DNA of 64,000 nt from Halapricum salinum. GTDB taxonomy: Archaea; Halobacteriota; Halobacteria; Halobacteriales; Haloarculaceae. The notes beneath the pieces were generated by a model. It did not search any database. It was not told the DNA's origin and saw nothing but the letters and a program-made list of their open reading frames with translations. The stretch lies in NCBI RefSeq assembly GCF_004799665.1, contig NZ_CP031310.1, positions 2,162,887 through 2,226,886 on the forward strand. Direction: 5' to 3'. Shown one piece after another: positions 9,350-17,765 of this stretch (position 1 is its first letter; every line of letters begins with the position of its first letter). The position numbers and the translations under genes are program-made.

Positions 9350-10684
9350 TCACAGTTCGGTCCGCGCGACGATGCCCGAGGCGTCGTCGACGGTAGCGAT
9401 CACGACGACTTCCTCGTCGTCCGACGCGACCTGCACGTTCACGAAATTCATATTCTCCGGCGTCGACGTCGAGATCTCGCCCCCGGAGGGTCTGGCTCTG
9501 ATCGTCACGCTATCGGCCGCGACCGTTCCGTGAAACTCGACGCGGACGTGCCCCTCGTCTAGTCTGGGTTCGAACGCGAACGTCACGTCTTCGACAGCCT
9601 CGGTGACTTTCTCGGGAACGTCCTCCCCGGAGGGGACGGGCGTCCCTTCGGGCGCGCCGGGTTCGGCGAATCCGATGTCGAGGACGTCGTCGGTGTAGGT
9701 CCCTTCGAGGGACAGTCGGTTCTCCTCGATCGACAGCGACGTGTCGCCGGCTGCGGAGCCGAACCGGTTCTCGATCCGGTCGGTGTGGTCGTCGTCCAGA
9801 GACGAGTCTTCGAGCGCGAGCGTCGCGGTGAGTTCGCCGTCTTCGGGCGCGAACGAGAGCGTCGAGAGGACGTGGTCGTGCTCGGCGAGCAGTTCCGTCG
9901 ACTGACTCATCGACTGGTCACCCCAGAACTGTTCCGCGAGGTCGACCGAATCCACCCAGCCGACCGAGAGATTGCCCGTGCCTGCGGTGTCGAACAACCA
10001 CCCCGCTGTCTCGTCGGTCTCGGCGAGTCTGTCGTGGTCGCCGCGTCGCGTCTCGATCGCTGTTCTGACCGTAGATTCTGTGTCGGCGATGACGACGGCG
10101 TCGGAGCTGAGCCCGAGGATTTCGCCGTCTTCGGTGCCCGCCTCGTACAGCGTGTACCCGCCGATGTCGTCTGTCGGCGTGAACTTGATCTCGCCGAGGA
10201 TTCCGTCCGTGCCGGCTCGCAGCGATTCGTCGGCCGCTTCGACGTCGATGTCGCCGACGCCAATGGTGGTGTCGTTCGTCACGTAGAGTTCGGTCACGCC
10301 CTGGGTCGGCCGGTCGGGATCGACCAGACGACCCAGTCCGCTGGCTGCGATCGCCAGTGCGCCGCCGGCGATCACCTGCCCGCCGACCGCGAGCGGGGTT
10401 CGGACGAGCGGGTCATCGAGTTCCTCGGCTCCGGGGAGGTCCGGAACGTACTCCGTGGAATCTGATCCCCCGTCTGAGGGCAGAAACAGCGGGATGACTG
10501 GGTCGACGCCGGTGTTTTGCGACGTGACCGTCAGATCGAGGTAGGCCATCAGGAACGGCGTCGCGTCTGCCGGGAACCACTCGGTATTCGGGTCCGATCT
10601 CGGCTCGCCCAGACAGCCCGCGAGTGAGAGTCCCGCGGCTCCGACTCCAAATTCGAGCAGTCGACGGCGGGTGAGTTCGACCAT
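9350..10684 (-). CDS. Tat lipoprotein, hypothetical
   Basis: The ATG at 10684 places the twin-arginine motif at residues 5-7 (MVELTRRRLLEFGVGAAGL) followed by a SLAGC lipobox. The longer upstream reading from 10873 adds a non-acidic stretch unlike haloarchaeal protein and is rejected. The 444-residue mature protein is acidic and contains no motif I recognise. The middle (about 100-330) has long alternating strand and loop segments, and the C-terminus ends in beta strands that resemble a carbohydrate- or ligand-binding fold. It is a surface-anchored protein of unknown function. Confidence 0.72.
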   Translation of the reverse strand: MVELTRRRLLEFGVGAAGLSLAGCLGEPRSDPNTEWFPADATPFLMAYLDLTVTSQNTGVDPVIPLFLPSDGGSDSTEYVPDLPGAEELDDPLVRTPLAVGGQVIAGGALAIAASGLGRLVDPDRPTQGVTELYVTNDTTIGVGDIDVEAADESLRAGTDGILGEIKFTPTDDIGGYTLYEAGTEDGEILGLSSDAVVIADTESTVRTAIETRRGDHDRLAETDETAGWLFDTAGTGNLSVGWVDSVDLAEQFWGDQSMSQSTELLAEHDHVLSTLSFAPEDGELTATLALEDSSLDDDHTDRIENRFGSAAGDTSLSIEENRLSLEGTYTDDVLDIGFAEPGAPEGTPVPSGEDVPEKVTEAVEDVTFAFEPRLDEGHVRVEFHGTVAADSVTIRARPSGGEISTSTPENMNFVNVQVASDDEEVVVIATVDDASGIVARTEL

Positions 10685-10832
10685 CGCTGTGGAGGGGCGG
10701 TGCGTGTACAGACATCCTCGTTCCCGCGATAAAGAAATTCCGGACGGACGCGTCTGCGAGCCTGCCGGCGACTGTTGCTGTATCTGCAACACTGCCTCGT
10801 CGTTGAATACCGTACAGGCCCACCGAACGAGT

Positions 10833-10946
10833 ATGACGGTCAGCAAGACCCGACTCGCCGGTATCGTCCTCACGATCGCGCTCGCGTACAGCCTGTTGCG
10901 CTACCGCACTGCCGACCCCGAGGAGGTCAGCAGCTACGTCGACTAG
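10833..10946 (+). CDS. 37-residue single-pass membrane peptide
   Basis: ATG at 10833 opens a 37-residue frame: MTVSKTRLAGIVLTIALAYS is a positively charged start plus a transmembrane helix, and the tail is acidic (DPEEVSSYVD). The positive-inside charge pattern, the acidic tail and a TATA-like TGAATACC about 25 bases upstream argue for a real leaderless mini-gene. The family is not recognised. Confidence 0.5.
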   Translation: MTVSKTRLAGIVLTIALAYSLLRYRTADPEEVSSYVD

Positions 10947-10980
10947 CGGCGTCGGCAGTGCAGTCGTGACAGATGGCGGA

Positions 10981-11637
10981 TCAGCGTACGATCTCGCGAA
11001 ACACACGCTGTTCGACTTTTCGGAGGTGTTCACCGGCTGTCCCGGGAGCGATCCCGACGGCCTCGCCGACGGCTTCGAGTGACGCCCGGCGAGGGTCGTT
11101 GTAGTAGCCCAACTCGACCGCCGCTTCGAGCACTTCCTCCTGGCGAGTGGTGAGCAGTCTGCCGAACGTCGAGTCGTCGGCCTCGTACTCGCCCATCTCG
11201 AGAACCTCGACTGTCATCGAGTCCAGCTCCTCGACGTACCCCGACAGCGCCTGGAACGTCTCGTCGGTCCCGATGTACGTCACCGTGAGATCGTCGTCGT
11301 CGGTGAAGCGAATCGGCGTGTCGACGACCAGTAACGATTCACGCTGGAGTGTCAGCGCCCGACGAACCTCCTCCGTCGGCTCGAAGTGGCTCACGGCCAT
11401 CCAGCGGTCCTCGCCAGCGGTCAAGTAGTTGCGAACGTGTGGGGACGCTGCCATGATCTGTCTGTACCGCTCCTGGCTGCCACTGGCTTCGGCGAGCAGC
11501 AGAACAGTATCGTCAGCGAGCAGATCGACGTGATGGATGGCCCGCCGCTCGATAGCCTGCTCGTCGGTCAGTTGTCTCCCGAGTGGATGAAACGCGCCAT
11601 CCCCCTCGGGTTTGACGACCACCGTGAGATACCGCAT
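10981..11637 (-). CDS. HTH_10 (bacterio-opsin-activator type) regulator
   Basis: The start at ATG 11637 (MRYLTVVVKPEGDGAFHPLG) matches the usual N-terminus of this family; the longer open frame to 11856 has a basic, non-haloarchaeal composition. The 218-residue protein has a ~150-residue sensor domain and a C-terminal HTH_10 motif (LLTTRQEEVLEAAVELGYYN, then GIAPGTAGEHLRKVEQRVF). This two-domain form without GAF or PAS is widespread in haloarchaea and acts as a transcription factor. Targets are unknown. Confidence 0.87.
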   Translation of the reverse strand: MRYLTVVVKPEGDGAFHPLGRQLTDEQAIERRAIHHVDLLADDTVLLLAEASGSQERYRQIMAASPHVRNYLTAGEDRWMAVSHFEPTEEVRRALTLQRESLLVVDTPIRFTDDDDLTVTYIGTDETFQALSGYVEELDSMTVEVLEMGEYEADDSTFGRLLTTRQEEVLEAAVELGYYNDPRRASLEAVGEAVGIAPGTAGEHLRKVEQRVFREIVR

Positions 11638-11827
11638 AGGCTTCCCCTGGGACGCGTGGGAGTAAATTGTCACGAAGCGTTGCCAGTGATCGCTGTCGCG
11701 ACGTACCGCGACGACCGCACGAGTGGGTGCGGTCGATGTGGAACGACCCCCATCGATAACCCTCCTCACGAACGCAATCGCAGAGAACCGGACGAACGGG
11801 ACGAACGCCAGGGGGACTCGGACGGGA

Positions 11828-12445
11828 TCAGTTCTCCTGAATCGCGTCGATGACAACTGTGGCCGCCACGATCGGACCGACCGGGACTGAACTGCGATCG
11901 CGAATCGTGACCTCGTATCGGTCGAACACTGCGAACCCGCTCTCGACGGTCCCGACGGAGGACCCTTCCGGATCAGCGATCTCGAACGAATGGCCGATCC
12001 ACTGGCCCGCTGGCAACAGCTTTCGCGCCAGCGTGTAGAGCGCGCCTCGCGAGTTGATCGTGGCCAGGATCGATTCGTCCTCCGCGTCGCGGATTCGCCA
12101 GGTGTCCTGCAGGAGCGAAACGTCGTTGTCGAGCACGACGAGATCCTCTCCCGTCTGACCGTCTGTGAGCAGGTAGTCCCCGGCGATGTCCCAGTTTCCA
12201 GTGGCCTCGACAGTGAACAGTTCAGTGCCGTCGGTATCGACGAAGGGGAACGTATCGTTGCCCTCGTACATCTCGTGAGTACAGCGGAAGATCGTCTCTC
12301 CCGTGACGTCTCTGACCTCGTATTCCGGTCGAAAGTTCTTGTCTGTCCCCGTCTGCTCGACAGTGTACTCGGTCCCGGAAAGTCCGAGTGCGCTGATTTC
12401 GTATCGCTGAGGGTCCCGCATCATGTGAGACGGTAGGTCGATCAT
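11828..12445 (-). CDS. LURP-one-related / scramblase-like beta-barrel protein
   Basis: A protein of up to 205 residues with the LOR (Tubby/scramblase-like) pattern: YEISALGLSGTEYTVEQ opens the first strand, followed by repeated strand-turn units on V-D-T-G patterns (RCTHEMYEG, FTVEATGNWDIAGDY, WRIRDAEDE), a central helix near ARKLLP, and closing strands. ATGs at codons 8 and 9 (12424 and 12421) are equally plausible starts, because a TATA-like GGATTTACC lies 27-30 bases upstream of them on this strand. Family members bind or remodel membrane lipids in other organisms; the role here is inferred only by fold. Confidence 0.72.
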   Translation of the reverse strand: MIDLPSHMMRDPQRYEISALGLSGTEYTVEQTGTDKNFRPEYEVRDVTGETIFRCTHEMYEGNDTFPFVDTDGTELFTVEATGNWDIAGDYLLTDGQTGEDLVVLDNDVSLLQDTWRIRDAEDESILATINSRGALYTLARKLLPAGQWIGHSFEIADPEGSSVGTVESGFAVFDRYEVTIRDRSSVPVGPIVAATVVIDAIQEN

Positions 12446-12580
12446 CCAGGTAAATCCAGCACGACTGTTTCACCGCGAGCAACAGACTGGTGGGATCCGT
12501 ACCGATAGATGAACGTTCGCACTCTGCTCGCGTCGACACGGTCGCCACGGATCGAATCCGCTGTGTCTCCACGCGCTCTC

Positions 12581-12590
12581 ACTTAAATAA
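12581..12590 (+). promoter_or_regulatory. TATA-like element upstream of NuoCD
   Basis: ACTTAAATAA is the only clear AT-rich core in the 203-base divergent spacer. Transcription would start near 12612, leaving a short leader before the NuoCD ATG at 12649. Confidence 0.4.
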
Positions 12591-12648
12591 CAGCGCTGGT
12601 GAGGCAGCGCGCCTACCGCTGTCCGTCGGCTACCATTGCTCGTGAACG

Positions 12649-14295
12649 ATGCAACGTCAGCGACAGTCGACCGTCGACGAAGACGTGGCGAAAGCGGTCA
12701 CGACTCTCCACGACGGCGCCGTCGTCGGCCGTGACTCACACGAGAATGCCTCCGCGGTCGTGATCCGGGCCGATCGCGTCCAGCAGGTGCTTTCGACGCT
12801 TCGCTCGGAGCTGGGGTTCGATCACTGCTCCTGCGTGACAGCTCAGGAGTACGCAGACCGCTTCGAGACGGTGTATCACCTCACCAGCTACGACGACCGG
12901 ACGCGCGAGTTCTCGGTCGTCGTTCCGACGGCGAAAACCGACCCCGTAAGCGAGTCGGCCGCGCCGGTCTATCCGACGGCCGAGTGGCACGAACGGGAGG
13001 CCTACGATCTGGTCGGGATCGAGTACGCCGACCATCCGGATCTGCGGCGAATTCTCTTGCCCGAGACCTGGCAGGGCCATCCGCTCAGAGAGGACTACGA
13101 CCAGAACCGGCCGCAGATCGTGCCGCTGCGTGAGCACGCCAACCCGCTTCAGGACGACCACCGCGAGGGTGGGACGGACACGATGTTCCTCAACATCGGG
13201 CCACATCACCCGTCGACCCACGGCGTGCTCCATCTGGAGGTGACGCTGGACGGCGAGCAGGTGGCCGACGTCGAGCCGGACATTGGGTACATCCACCGCT
13301 GTGAGGAGCAGATGTGCCAGCAGTGTACCTATCGCCACCAGATCATGCCCTATCCCGATCGGTGGGACTGGGGCGGCGCGGGCCTGTGCAACGAGTGGGC
13401 TTACGCCCGCGTCATCGAGGACCTGGCCGACGTCGAGGTTCCCGAGTACGCCCAGGTCATTCGGACGATGTGCACCGAGTTGTCGCGCATGCTCAGCCAC
13501 TTCCTGTTCACCGCGATGTACGGGCTGGACGTCAGCGGCGAGTTCACGGCCACGTTCATGTACGGCTACCGGGATCGGGAGGTAATTCAGGACATCCTGG
13601 AGGACCTGACCGGCCAGCGGCTCATGTTCAACTACTTCCGGGTCGGCGGCGTCGCCTGGGACGTTCCAGAACCCCGTGCGGAGTTCTTCGAGAAGGTGCG
13701 CGCGTTCACGAGCGACCTCCCGCGAAAACTCGAAGAGTATCACGCCCTGCTGACGGGCAACGAGGTCTTCCAGCTCCGCTGTGTCGACACCGGCGAACTC
13801 TCGCCCGACGTTGCCAGAGCCTACGGGGTCACGGGGCCGGCTGCTCGCGGGTCGGGTATCGACTACGACCTCCGGCGAGACGACCCCTACGGCTACTACG
13901 ACGAACTCGACTGGAACGTCGTCACCGAAGACGGCTGTGACAACTTCTCGCGGGTGCTCGTCCGACTTCGGGAGATCGAGGAGTCGGCGGCGATCGTCGA
14001 GCAGTGTGTCGATCTGCTCGAAGCGTGGCCGGCAGACGAGCGCGCCCTCCAGGCCAACGTGCCGCGGACGCTCAAACCCACTGGTGAGTGCTATCGGGCC
14101 GTCGAGGGTGCCAAGGGCGAACTCGGGATCTACATCCGTGCGGACGGAACGGACACCCCTGCGCGATTCAAGATTCGTGGGCCGTCGTTCTCGAATCTGT
14201 CCGTGTTGCCGGAGATGGCGGAGGGAGAGTCCGTGGCCGACCTCGTGGCGACGCTCGGGAGTCTCGACGCGATCATGGGCGAGGTGGACCGATGA
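12649..14295 (+). CDS. nuoCD: NADH-dehydrogenase-like subunit CD (fused), outside a nuo operon
   Basis: The first ~165 residues are a NuoC domain (HEREAYDLVGIEY, RRILLPETWQGHPL), and the rest is NuoD, the quinone-site subunit of complex I. GPHHPSTHGVL keeps the quinone-pocket His, and MPYPDRWDW keeps the Tyr that aligns with the quinone-binding Tyr of bacterial Nqo4. No other nuo gene is present: neighbours are a LURP-one protein and a zinc-ribbon gene coupled by ATGA overlap. The sequence is Cys-rich around the pocket (HRCEEQMCQQCTYRHQ, AGLCNEW, RTMCTELSRML). In the common haloarchaeal NuoD, as I recall it, several of these are not Cys. This suggests a paralogue with a special partner. Confidence 0.85.
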   Translation: MQRQRQSTVDEDVAKAVTTLHDGAVVGRDSHENASAVVIRADRVQQVLSTLRSELGFDHCSCVTAQEYADRFETVYHLTSYDDRTREFSVVVPTAKTDPVSESAAPVYPTAEWHEREAYDLVGIEYADHPDLRRILLPETWQGHPLREDYDQNRPQIVPLREHANPLQDDHREGGTDTMFLNIGPHHPSTHGVLHLEVTLDGEQVADVEPDIGYIHRCEEQMCQQCTYRHQIMPYPDRWDWGGAGLCNEWAYARVIEDLADVEVPEYAQVIRTMCTELSRMLSHFLFTAMYGLDVSGEFTATFMYGYRDREVIQDILEDLTGQRLMFNYFRVGGVAWDVPEPRAEFFEKVRAFTSDLPRKLEEYHALLTGNEVFQLRCVDTGELSPDVARAYGVTGPAARGSGIDYDLRRDDPYGYYDELDWNVVTEDGCDNFSRVLVRLREIEESAAIVEQCVDLLEAWPADERALQANVPRTLKPTGECYRAVEGAKGELGIYIRADGTDTPARFKIRGPSFSNLSVLPEMAEGESVADLVATLGSLDAIMGEVDR

Positions 14296-14597
14296 CCCCC
14301 ACGGAGTTGTGGAGCGCCGACACCGACCAGCAGGTGACCTGTCTCGCCTGTGGCCAGACGCTCGACCGTGAGGAGGCTCGCGAGTACGACAAATACGGCG
14401 ACCGCTGGGATCGCGATGGCAAGACCTTCGAGTATCTCTGCAAGCCCTGTGACCGTGATCGCTGTCACCAGCCTCGCGACGGACTCGAAGCGACGCTCGT
14501 CGCGGCCGACGCCGGCCGAACCGATCGCGAATCGTTCCTCAGACGGTACTGCGAACTCGACGCCGGCGATACCGAGTCGGCCCGGAGGCGCTCCTGA
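14292..14597 (+). CDS. zinc-ribbon protein coupled to NuoCD
   Basis: The ATG overlaps the NuoCD stop (ATGA), so the two are almost certainly co-translated. The 101-residue protein has CLACG at residues 15-19 and CKPCDRDRCHQ near 57-67, giving a CxxC...CxxC ribbon likely to bind zinc. An acidic helical tail follows. Being coupled to a complex-I subunit paralogue hints at an accessory or assembly role; this is inference from context. It is too small to assign further. Confidence 0.7.
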   Translation: MTPTELWSADTDQQVTCLACGQTLDREEAREYDKYGDRWDRDGKTFEYLCKPCDRDRCHQPRDGLEATLVAADAGRTDRESFLRRYCELDAGDTESARRRS

Positions 14598-14621
14598 CGA
14601 GCGATTACGACAGTGACAGGT

Positions 14622-15185
14622 TCACGCTGTCGAGAACGCGTCCCTGAGACGGCCGATCCCGTCGACGACCGCCCGCAGTACGTCCCGCAGCCCGGGCACG
14701 CCGTCGTGAATCCACAGCGCGACGGCGAGGACGAACAGCAGGATCTCGAACCCGCTGGTGAGCGTAACTTCGAACGCGAGGAAGTGTTCGACGATCCCCG
14801 CAGACTCCGAGGGATATTCGATCGGCTCGATCAGCGGCCAGCCCAGGAAGCCGACGTAGTACCACTCGCCGGTCAGTGCGGGATAGAGCGCGTCCGTCCC
14901 GAGGTGGGTCAGGTAGCCCGTCGCCAGCGCTGCCGCGACTCGGCGTCTCCGTCCGTCTAACACCACGATGAGGCCGACCAGCAGCGGGAGGGCGAGGACC
15001 AGCGAGTGCCCCAGCGAGCGCCCGTTCGGGAGTAGCGGGATCGTCCACGCGAAGGGCTTGTCGATCAGATCCGGCAGTTGCGTCCCGAGCGCCAGCGCGA
15101 GCAGCGAGACCGTCGATCGCGCCCCGTTCGAATCGAGCGCGCGATAGACGAGATAGCCGGCGGCGAGATGTCCCCAGGGCCACAT
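14622..15185 (-). CDS. membrane-bound metal-dependent hydrolase (YdjM type)
   Basis: The 187-residue protein has HLAAGYLVYRAL at the start, GTQLPDLIDKPFAW, NGRSLGHSLVLALPLLVG and GYLTHLGTDALYP. These are the His/Asp metal-ligand motifs embedded in four or five membrane helices that define the YdjM/LexA-binding inner-membrane hydrolase family. The substrate is unknown. The gene is divergent from the small membrane gene at 15287. Confidence 0.85.
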   Translation of the reverse strand: MWPWGHLAAGYLVYRALDSNGARSTVSLLALALGTQLPDLIDKPFAWTIPLLPNGRSLGHSLVLALPLLVGLIVVLDGRRRRVAAALATGYLTHLGTDALYPALTGEWYYVGFLGWPLIEPIEYPSESAGIVEHFLAFEVTLTSGFEILLFVLAVALWIHDGVPGLRDVLRAVVDGIGRLRDAFSTA

Positions 15186-15286
15186 GACTCGCTCTGGGAC
15201 GCGGGGACACTTACGCGTTCCAGTTTTGGTTCTGTCGGCGGCGATGTCGACACATTCTAAGGCGATTCAGCGCAAACTGGATGTGA

Positions 15287-15562
15287 ATGGCGACACCGAG
15301 GCGGCAGCGATTCGTCCACGGCCAGGCAGCCTGGATGCTGACGGCACTCGTCGTGTTAGCGGTGCTCGACGCGCTGTCGCTGTCGTTGTTCTTCGTCGTG
15401 TCGTTCGTCGGCTTTCTCGTCTTGGTCGAACTCACGGCTCCGTTTCAGGTGACGCCGCGGTGGCGATCACGACTGAAGTGGCTGATACTCGCCGGATTGA
15501 TCGTCTTCGTGGCGATCGTGATTCGGCGGATTCTGTCGATTCTCCCACCGGGGGTGCTCTGA
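15287..15562 (+). CDS. small membrane protein of the MoxR/DUF58 cluster
   Basis: A 91-residue protein with three hydrophobic helices (AAWMLTALVVLAVLDALS, LFFVVSFVGFLVLVEL, LKWLILAGLIVFVAIVI) and a basic cytoplasmic stretch. Its stop directly abuts the GTG start of the DUF4350 gene, so it is the first gene of that unit. The family is not recognised. Confidence 0.7.
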   Translation: MATPRRQRFVHGQAAWMLTALVVLAVLDALSLSLFFVVSFVGFLVLVELTAPFQVTPRWRSRLKWLILAGLIVFVAIVIRRILSILPPGVL

Positions 15563-16633
15563 GTGGTCGACTGGCAGGTCGTCGGACCGCGTGCGGTCGT
15601 ACTGGTCGTCCTGCTCGTCGCCAATGTCGCACTGGTCGGGGCGATGAGCGCCTCGGACACGCCCTATGGAACGTACAACGGCGACTGGGACGGGACGGCG
15701 GATCTCCGGGAGACGGTCGAGGAAGCGGGTCTCGAGACGACGGTCGCGATCGGCGCGGCCGCCTACGAGGACGTCTCAGCGGGCGAGGCGACGGCGTTCG
15801 TCGTCGCGCCACAGCGCGAGTACGGTCCCGTGGCGACCGCCCAGCTCCGGCAGTTCCTCTCGCAGGGTGGCACGCTCGTCGTCGCGGCCGAGTCAGAACG
15901 GACGAACGGGCTTCTGTCGGCACTCGATGCGAAGGCGCGGATCGGAAACGGGACGATCCGTGACGAGCAGTCGAACTACCGTTCGACGGCGTTGCCGGTC
16001 GCGACGAACGTCTCCGAGCACGCGCTCACCGACGGCGTCGAGCAAGTGACGCTCAACTACGCCAGCCCGCTCGTCCCGAACAACGCGAGCGTCCTGGTCT
16101 CGACTGCGCCGACCGCCTACGTCGACCGCAACGGGAACGCGACGCTCGATCCCGACGAGTCGATCGGTACCGTCCCGGTCGCGAGCGTCGAGCGCCTGGG
16201 ATCGGGGCGGCTCGTCCTCGTGAGCGACGCGAGCGTGTTCACGAACGCGCTGCTCGAACGCGAGGGCAACGAGGCGTTCGTCCGCGCACTGCTCGACAAT
16301 TCGAGTGCTGCCCTGTTCGACCAGTCACACGGCGGTCCGGTCCCGCCGCTGCAGTACGGACTGCTCGTCCTCCGGACGACGCCGGCAGTCCAGTTCGGCC
16401 TCGGGCTGGTGGCGTTCGGGCTCCTCGGGTTCGTCGCGATGGGCGGGCCGGGCCTGCTCGCACGGCGAGTCCGGGCGCTTCGTGCGGACCAGCGGCCACG
16501 TCGTGTCGAACTGAACGACGCAGAGATCAGGGCCTACGTCGCGAGCCAGCACCCCGACTGGGAGCAGGATCGGGTGCGCCGTGTGACGGAAGCGATTATA
16601 CGTCGCCGGGAGATACCGGAGAACGATGACTGA
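15563..16633 (+). CDS. DUF4350-type membrane protein
   Basis: The GTG start directly follows the upstream stop. The 356-residue protein has an N-terminal anchor (VVLVVLLVANVALVGAMSAS), a ~250-residue extracellular or GATase-like domain (LRQFLSQGGTLVVAAESE is the DUF4350 signature region), a second TM helix near residues 275-295, and a basic cytoplasmic tail. DUF4350 proteins accompany MoxR ATPases in many genomes, and here the MoxR gene overlaps by 8 bases. The exact role is unknown. Confidence 0.8.
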   Translation: MVDWQVVGPRAVVLVVLLVANVALVGAMSASDTPYGTYNGDWDGTADLRETVEEAGLETTVAIGAAAYEDVSAGEATAFVVAPQREYGPVATAQLRQFLSQGGTLVVAAESERTNGLLSALDAKARIGNGTIRDEQSNYRSTALPVATNVSEHALTDGVEQVTLNYASPLVPNNASVLVSTAPTAYVDRNGNATLDPDESIGTVPVASVERLGSGRLVLVSDASVFTNALLEREGNEAFVRALLDNSSAALFDQSHGGPVPPLQYGLLVLRTTPAVQFGLGLVAFGLLGFVAMGGPGLLARRVRALRADQRPRRVELNDAEIRAYVASQHPDWEQDRVRRVTEAIIRRREIPENDD

Positions 16634-17603
16634 TCCGTCGGCACTCTACGAGCGCGTCCAGTCGGAGGTCGGGACCGTCCTCATCGGCAAGGACGAGCTC
16701 GTCGAGGCACTCACCGTCTCGCTTCTGACCCGGGGGCACATCCTCCTCGAAGGCGTGCCCGGCGTCGCGAAGACGACGCTCGCGAATCTGTTCGCCCGGG
16801 CGACCGGCCTGGAGTACAACCGGATTCAGATGACGCCCGACATCCTCCCTGCGGACATCACCGGGACGTACATTTACCGCGAACAGGAGGGCTCGTTCGA
16901 ACTCCAGCGCGGGCCCGTCTTCGCGAACCTGATCGTCGCCGACGAGATCAACCGTGCGACCCCGAAGACCCAGTCCGCGCTGCTGGAGGCCATGCAAGAA
17001 CGCCACGTCACCATCGAAGGCAATACCCTGGAGTTGCCCGACCCGTTCATGGTGATCGCGACCCAGAACCCTATCGAGATGGAGGGGACCTTCGAACTGC
17101 CCGAAGCCCAGCGCGACCGCTTCCAGGTCAAGCTTTCTGTCGATCTACCCGACCGCGAGGAAGAGGGCGAGCTGCTCGAACGGTTCGACGCCGACCCGAC
17201 GCTCGGCCCCGACGGCGTCGAGCGCGTGGTGACGATCGAGGAGCTTCAGGAAGCACGCGAGGTCGTCCAGAGCGTCCACGTCGCCGACGCCGTCCGCGAG
17301 TACATCCTCGATATCGTCGCGGCAACGCGATCGAACCCCGATATCGACCACGGTGCGTCGCCGCGGGCGTCGATCGCTTTTCTCAACACCGCGAAAGCCC
17401 GGGCGGCGATCCACGGCCGCGAGTACGTCATCCCGGACGACGTGAAGACGATGGCCGCGCCCATCCTCTCACATCGACTCGTGTTGAGCACGGACGCCGA
17501 ACTCGGGAACGTCTCCCGCAGCCAGGTCGTCGAGGACGTCCTCTCGACCGTCGAGACGCCGAGTTCGAAGGCCGTCGCCGAAGCGGCGCCTTATAGGGAG
17601 TAA
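16626..17603 (+). CDS. moxR: MoxR-family AAA+ ATPase
   Basis: A 325-residue AAA+ protein with Walker A GVPGVAKT at residues 43-50, Walker B LIVADE near 102-107, sensor region VIATQNPIEMEGTFELPEAQ, and the AAA lid helices. MoxR ATPases act as chaperones that activate or insert partners with VWA/DUF58 domains. The DUF58 partner lies at 23715 on the other strand, and DUF4129 at 25293. The usual contiguous cluster is split here by the large gene at 17766, a sign that the insertion came later. Confidence 0.93.
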   Translation: MTDPSALYERVQSEVGTVLIGKDELVEALTVSLLTRGHILLEGVPGVAKTTLANLFARATGLEYNRIQMTPDILPADITGTYIYREQEGSFELQRGPVFANLIVADEINRATPKTQSALLEAMQERHVTIEGNTLELPDPFMVIATQNPIEMEGTFELPEAQRDRFQVKLSVDLPDREEEGELLERFDADPTLGPDGVERVVTIEELQEAREVVQSVHVADAVREYILDIVAATRSNPDIDHGASPRASIAFLNTAKARAAIHGREYVIPDDVKTMAAPILSHRLVLSTDAELGNVSRSQVVEDVLSTVETPSSKAVAEAAPYRE

Positions 17604-17731
17604 ATCAGGCATGACGTTTAATTATTGAAAACAACTATAAAGTATGGAATTTACAATCTAACAATAAGTGGTGTAATCTGGGGAGAGTGTACCCATCTAT
17701 CGTGATGTATGGGCAAGAGGATTAGTCGATG

Positions 17732-17741
17732 CTATTAACTT
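17732..17741 (+). promoter_or_regulatory. TATA-like element for the large surface-type gene
   Basis: CTATTAACTT is centred 29 bases upstream of the ATG at 17766. This supports a leaderless transcript and selects that ATG over the upstream in-frame TTG at 17754. Confidence 0.5.
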
Positions 17742-17765
17742 CATCGCATAGGTTTGACTGTTTTA

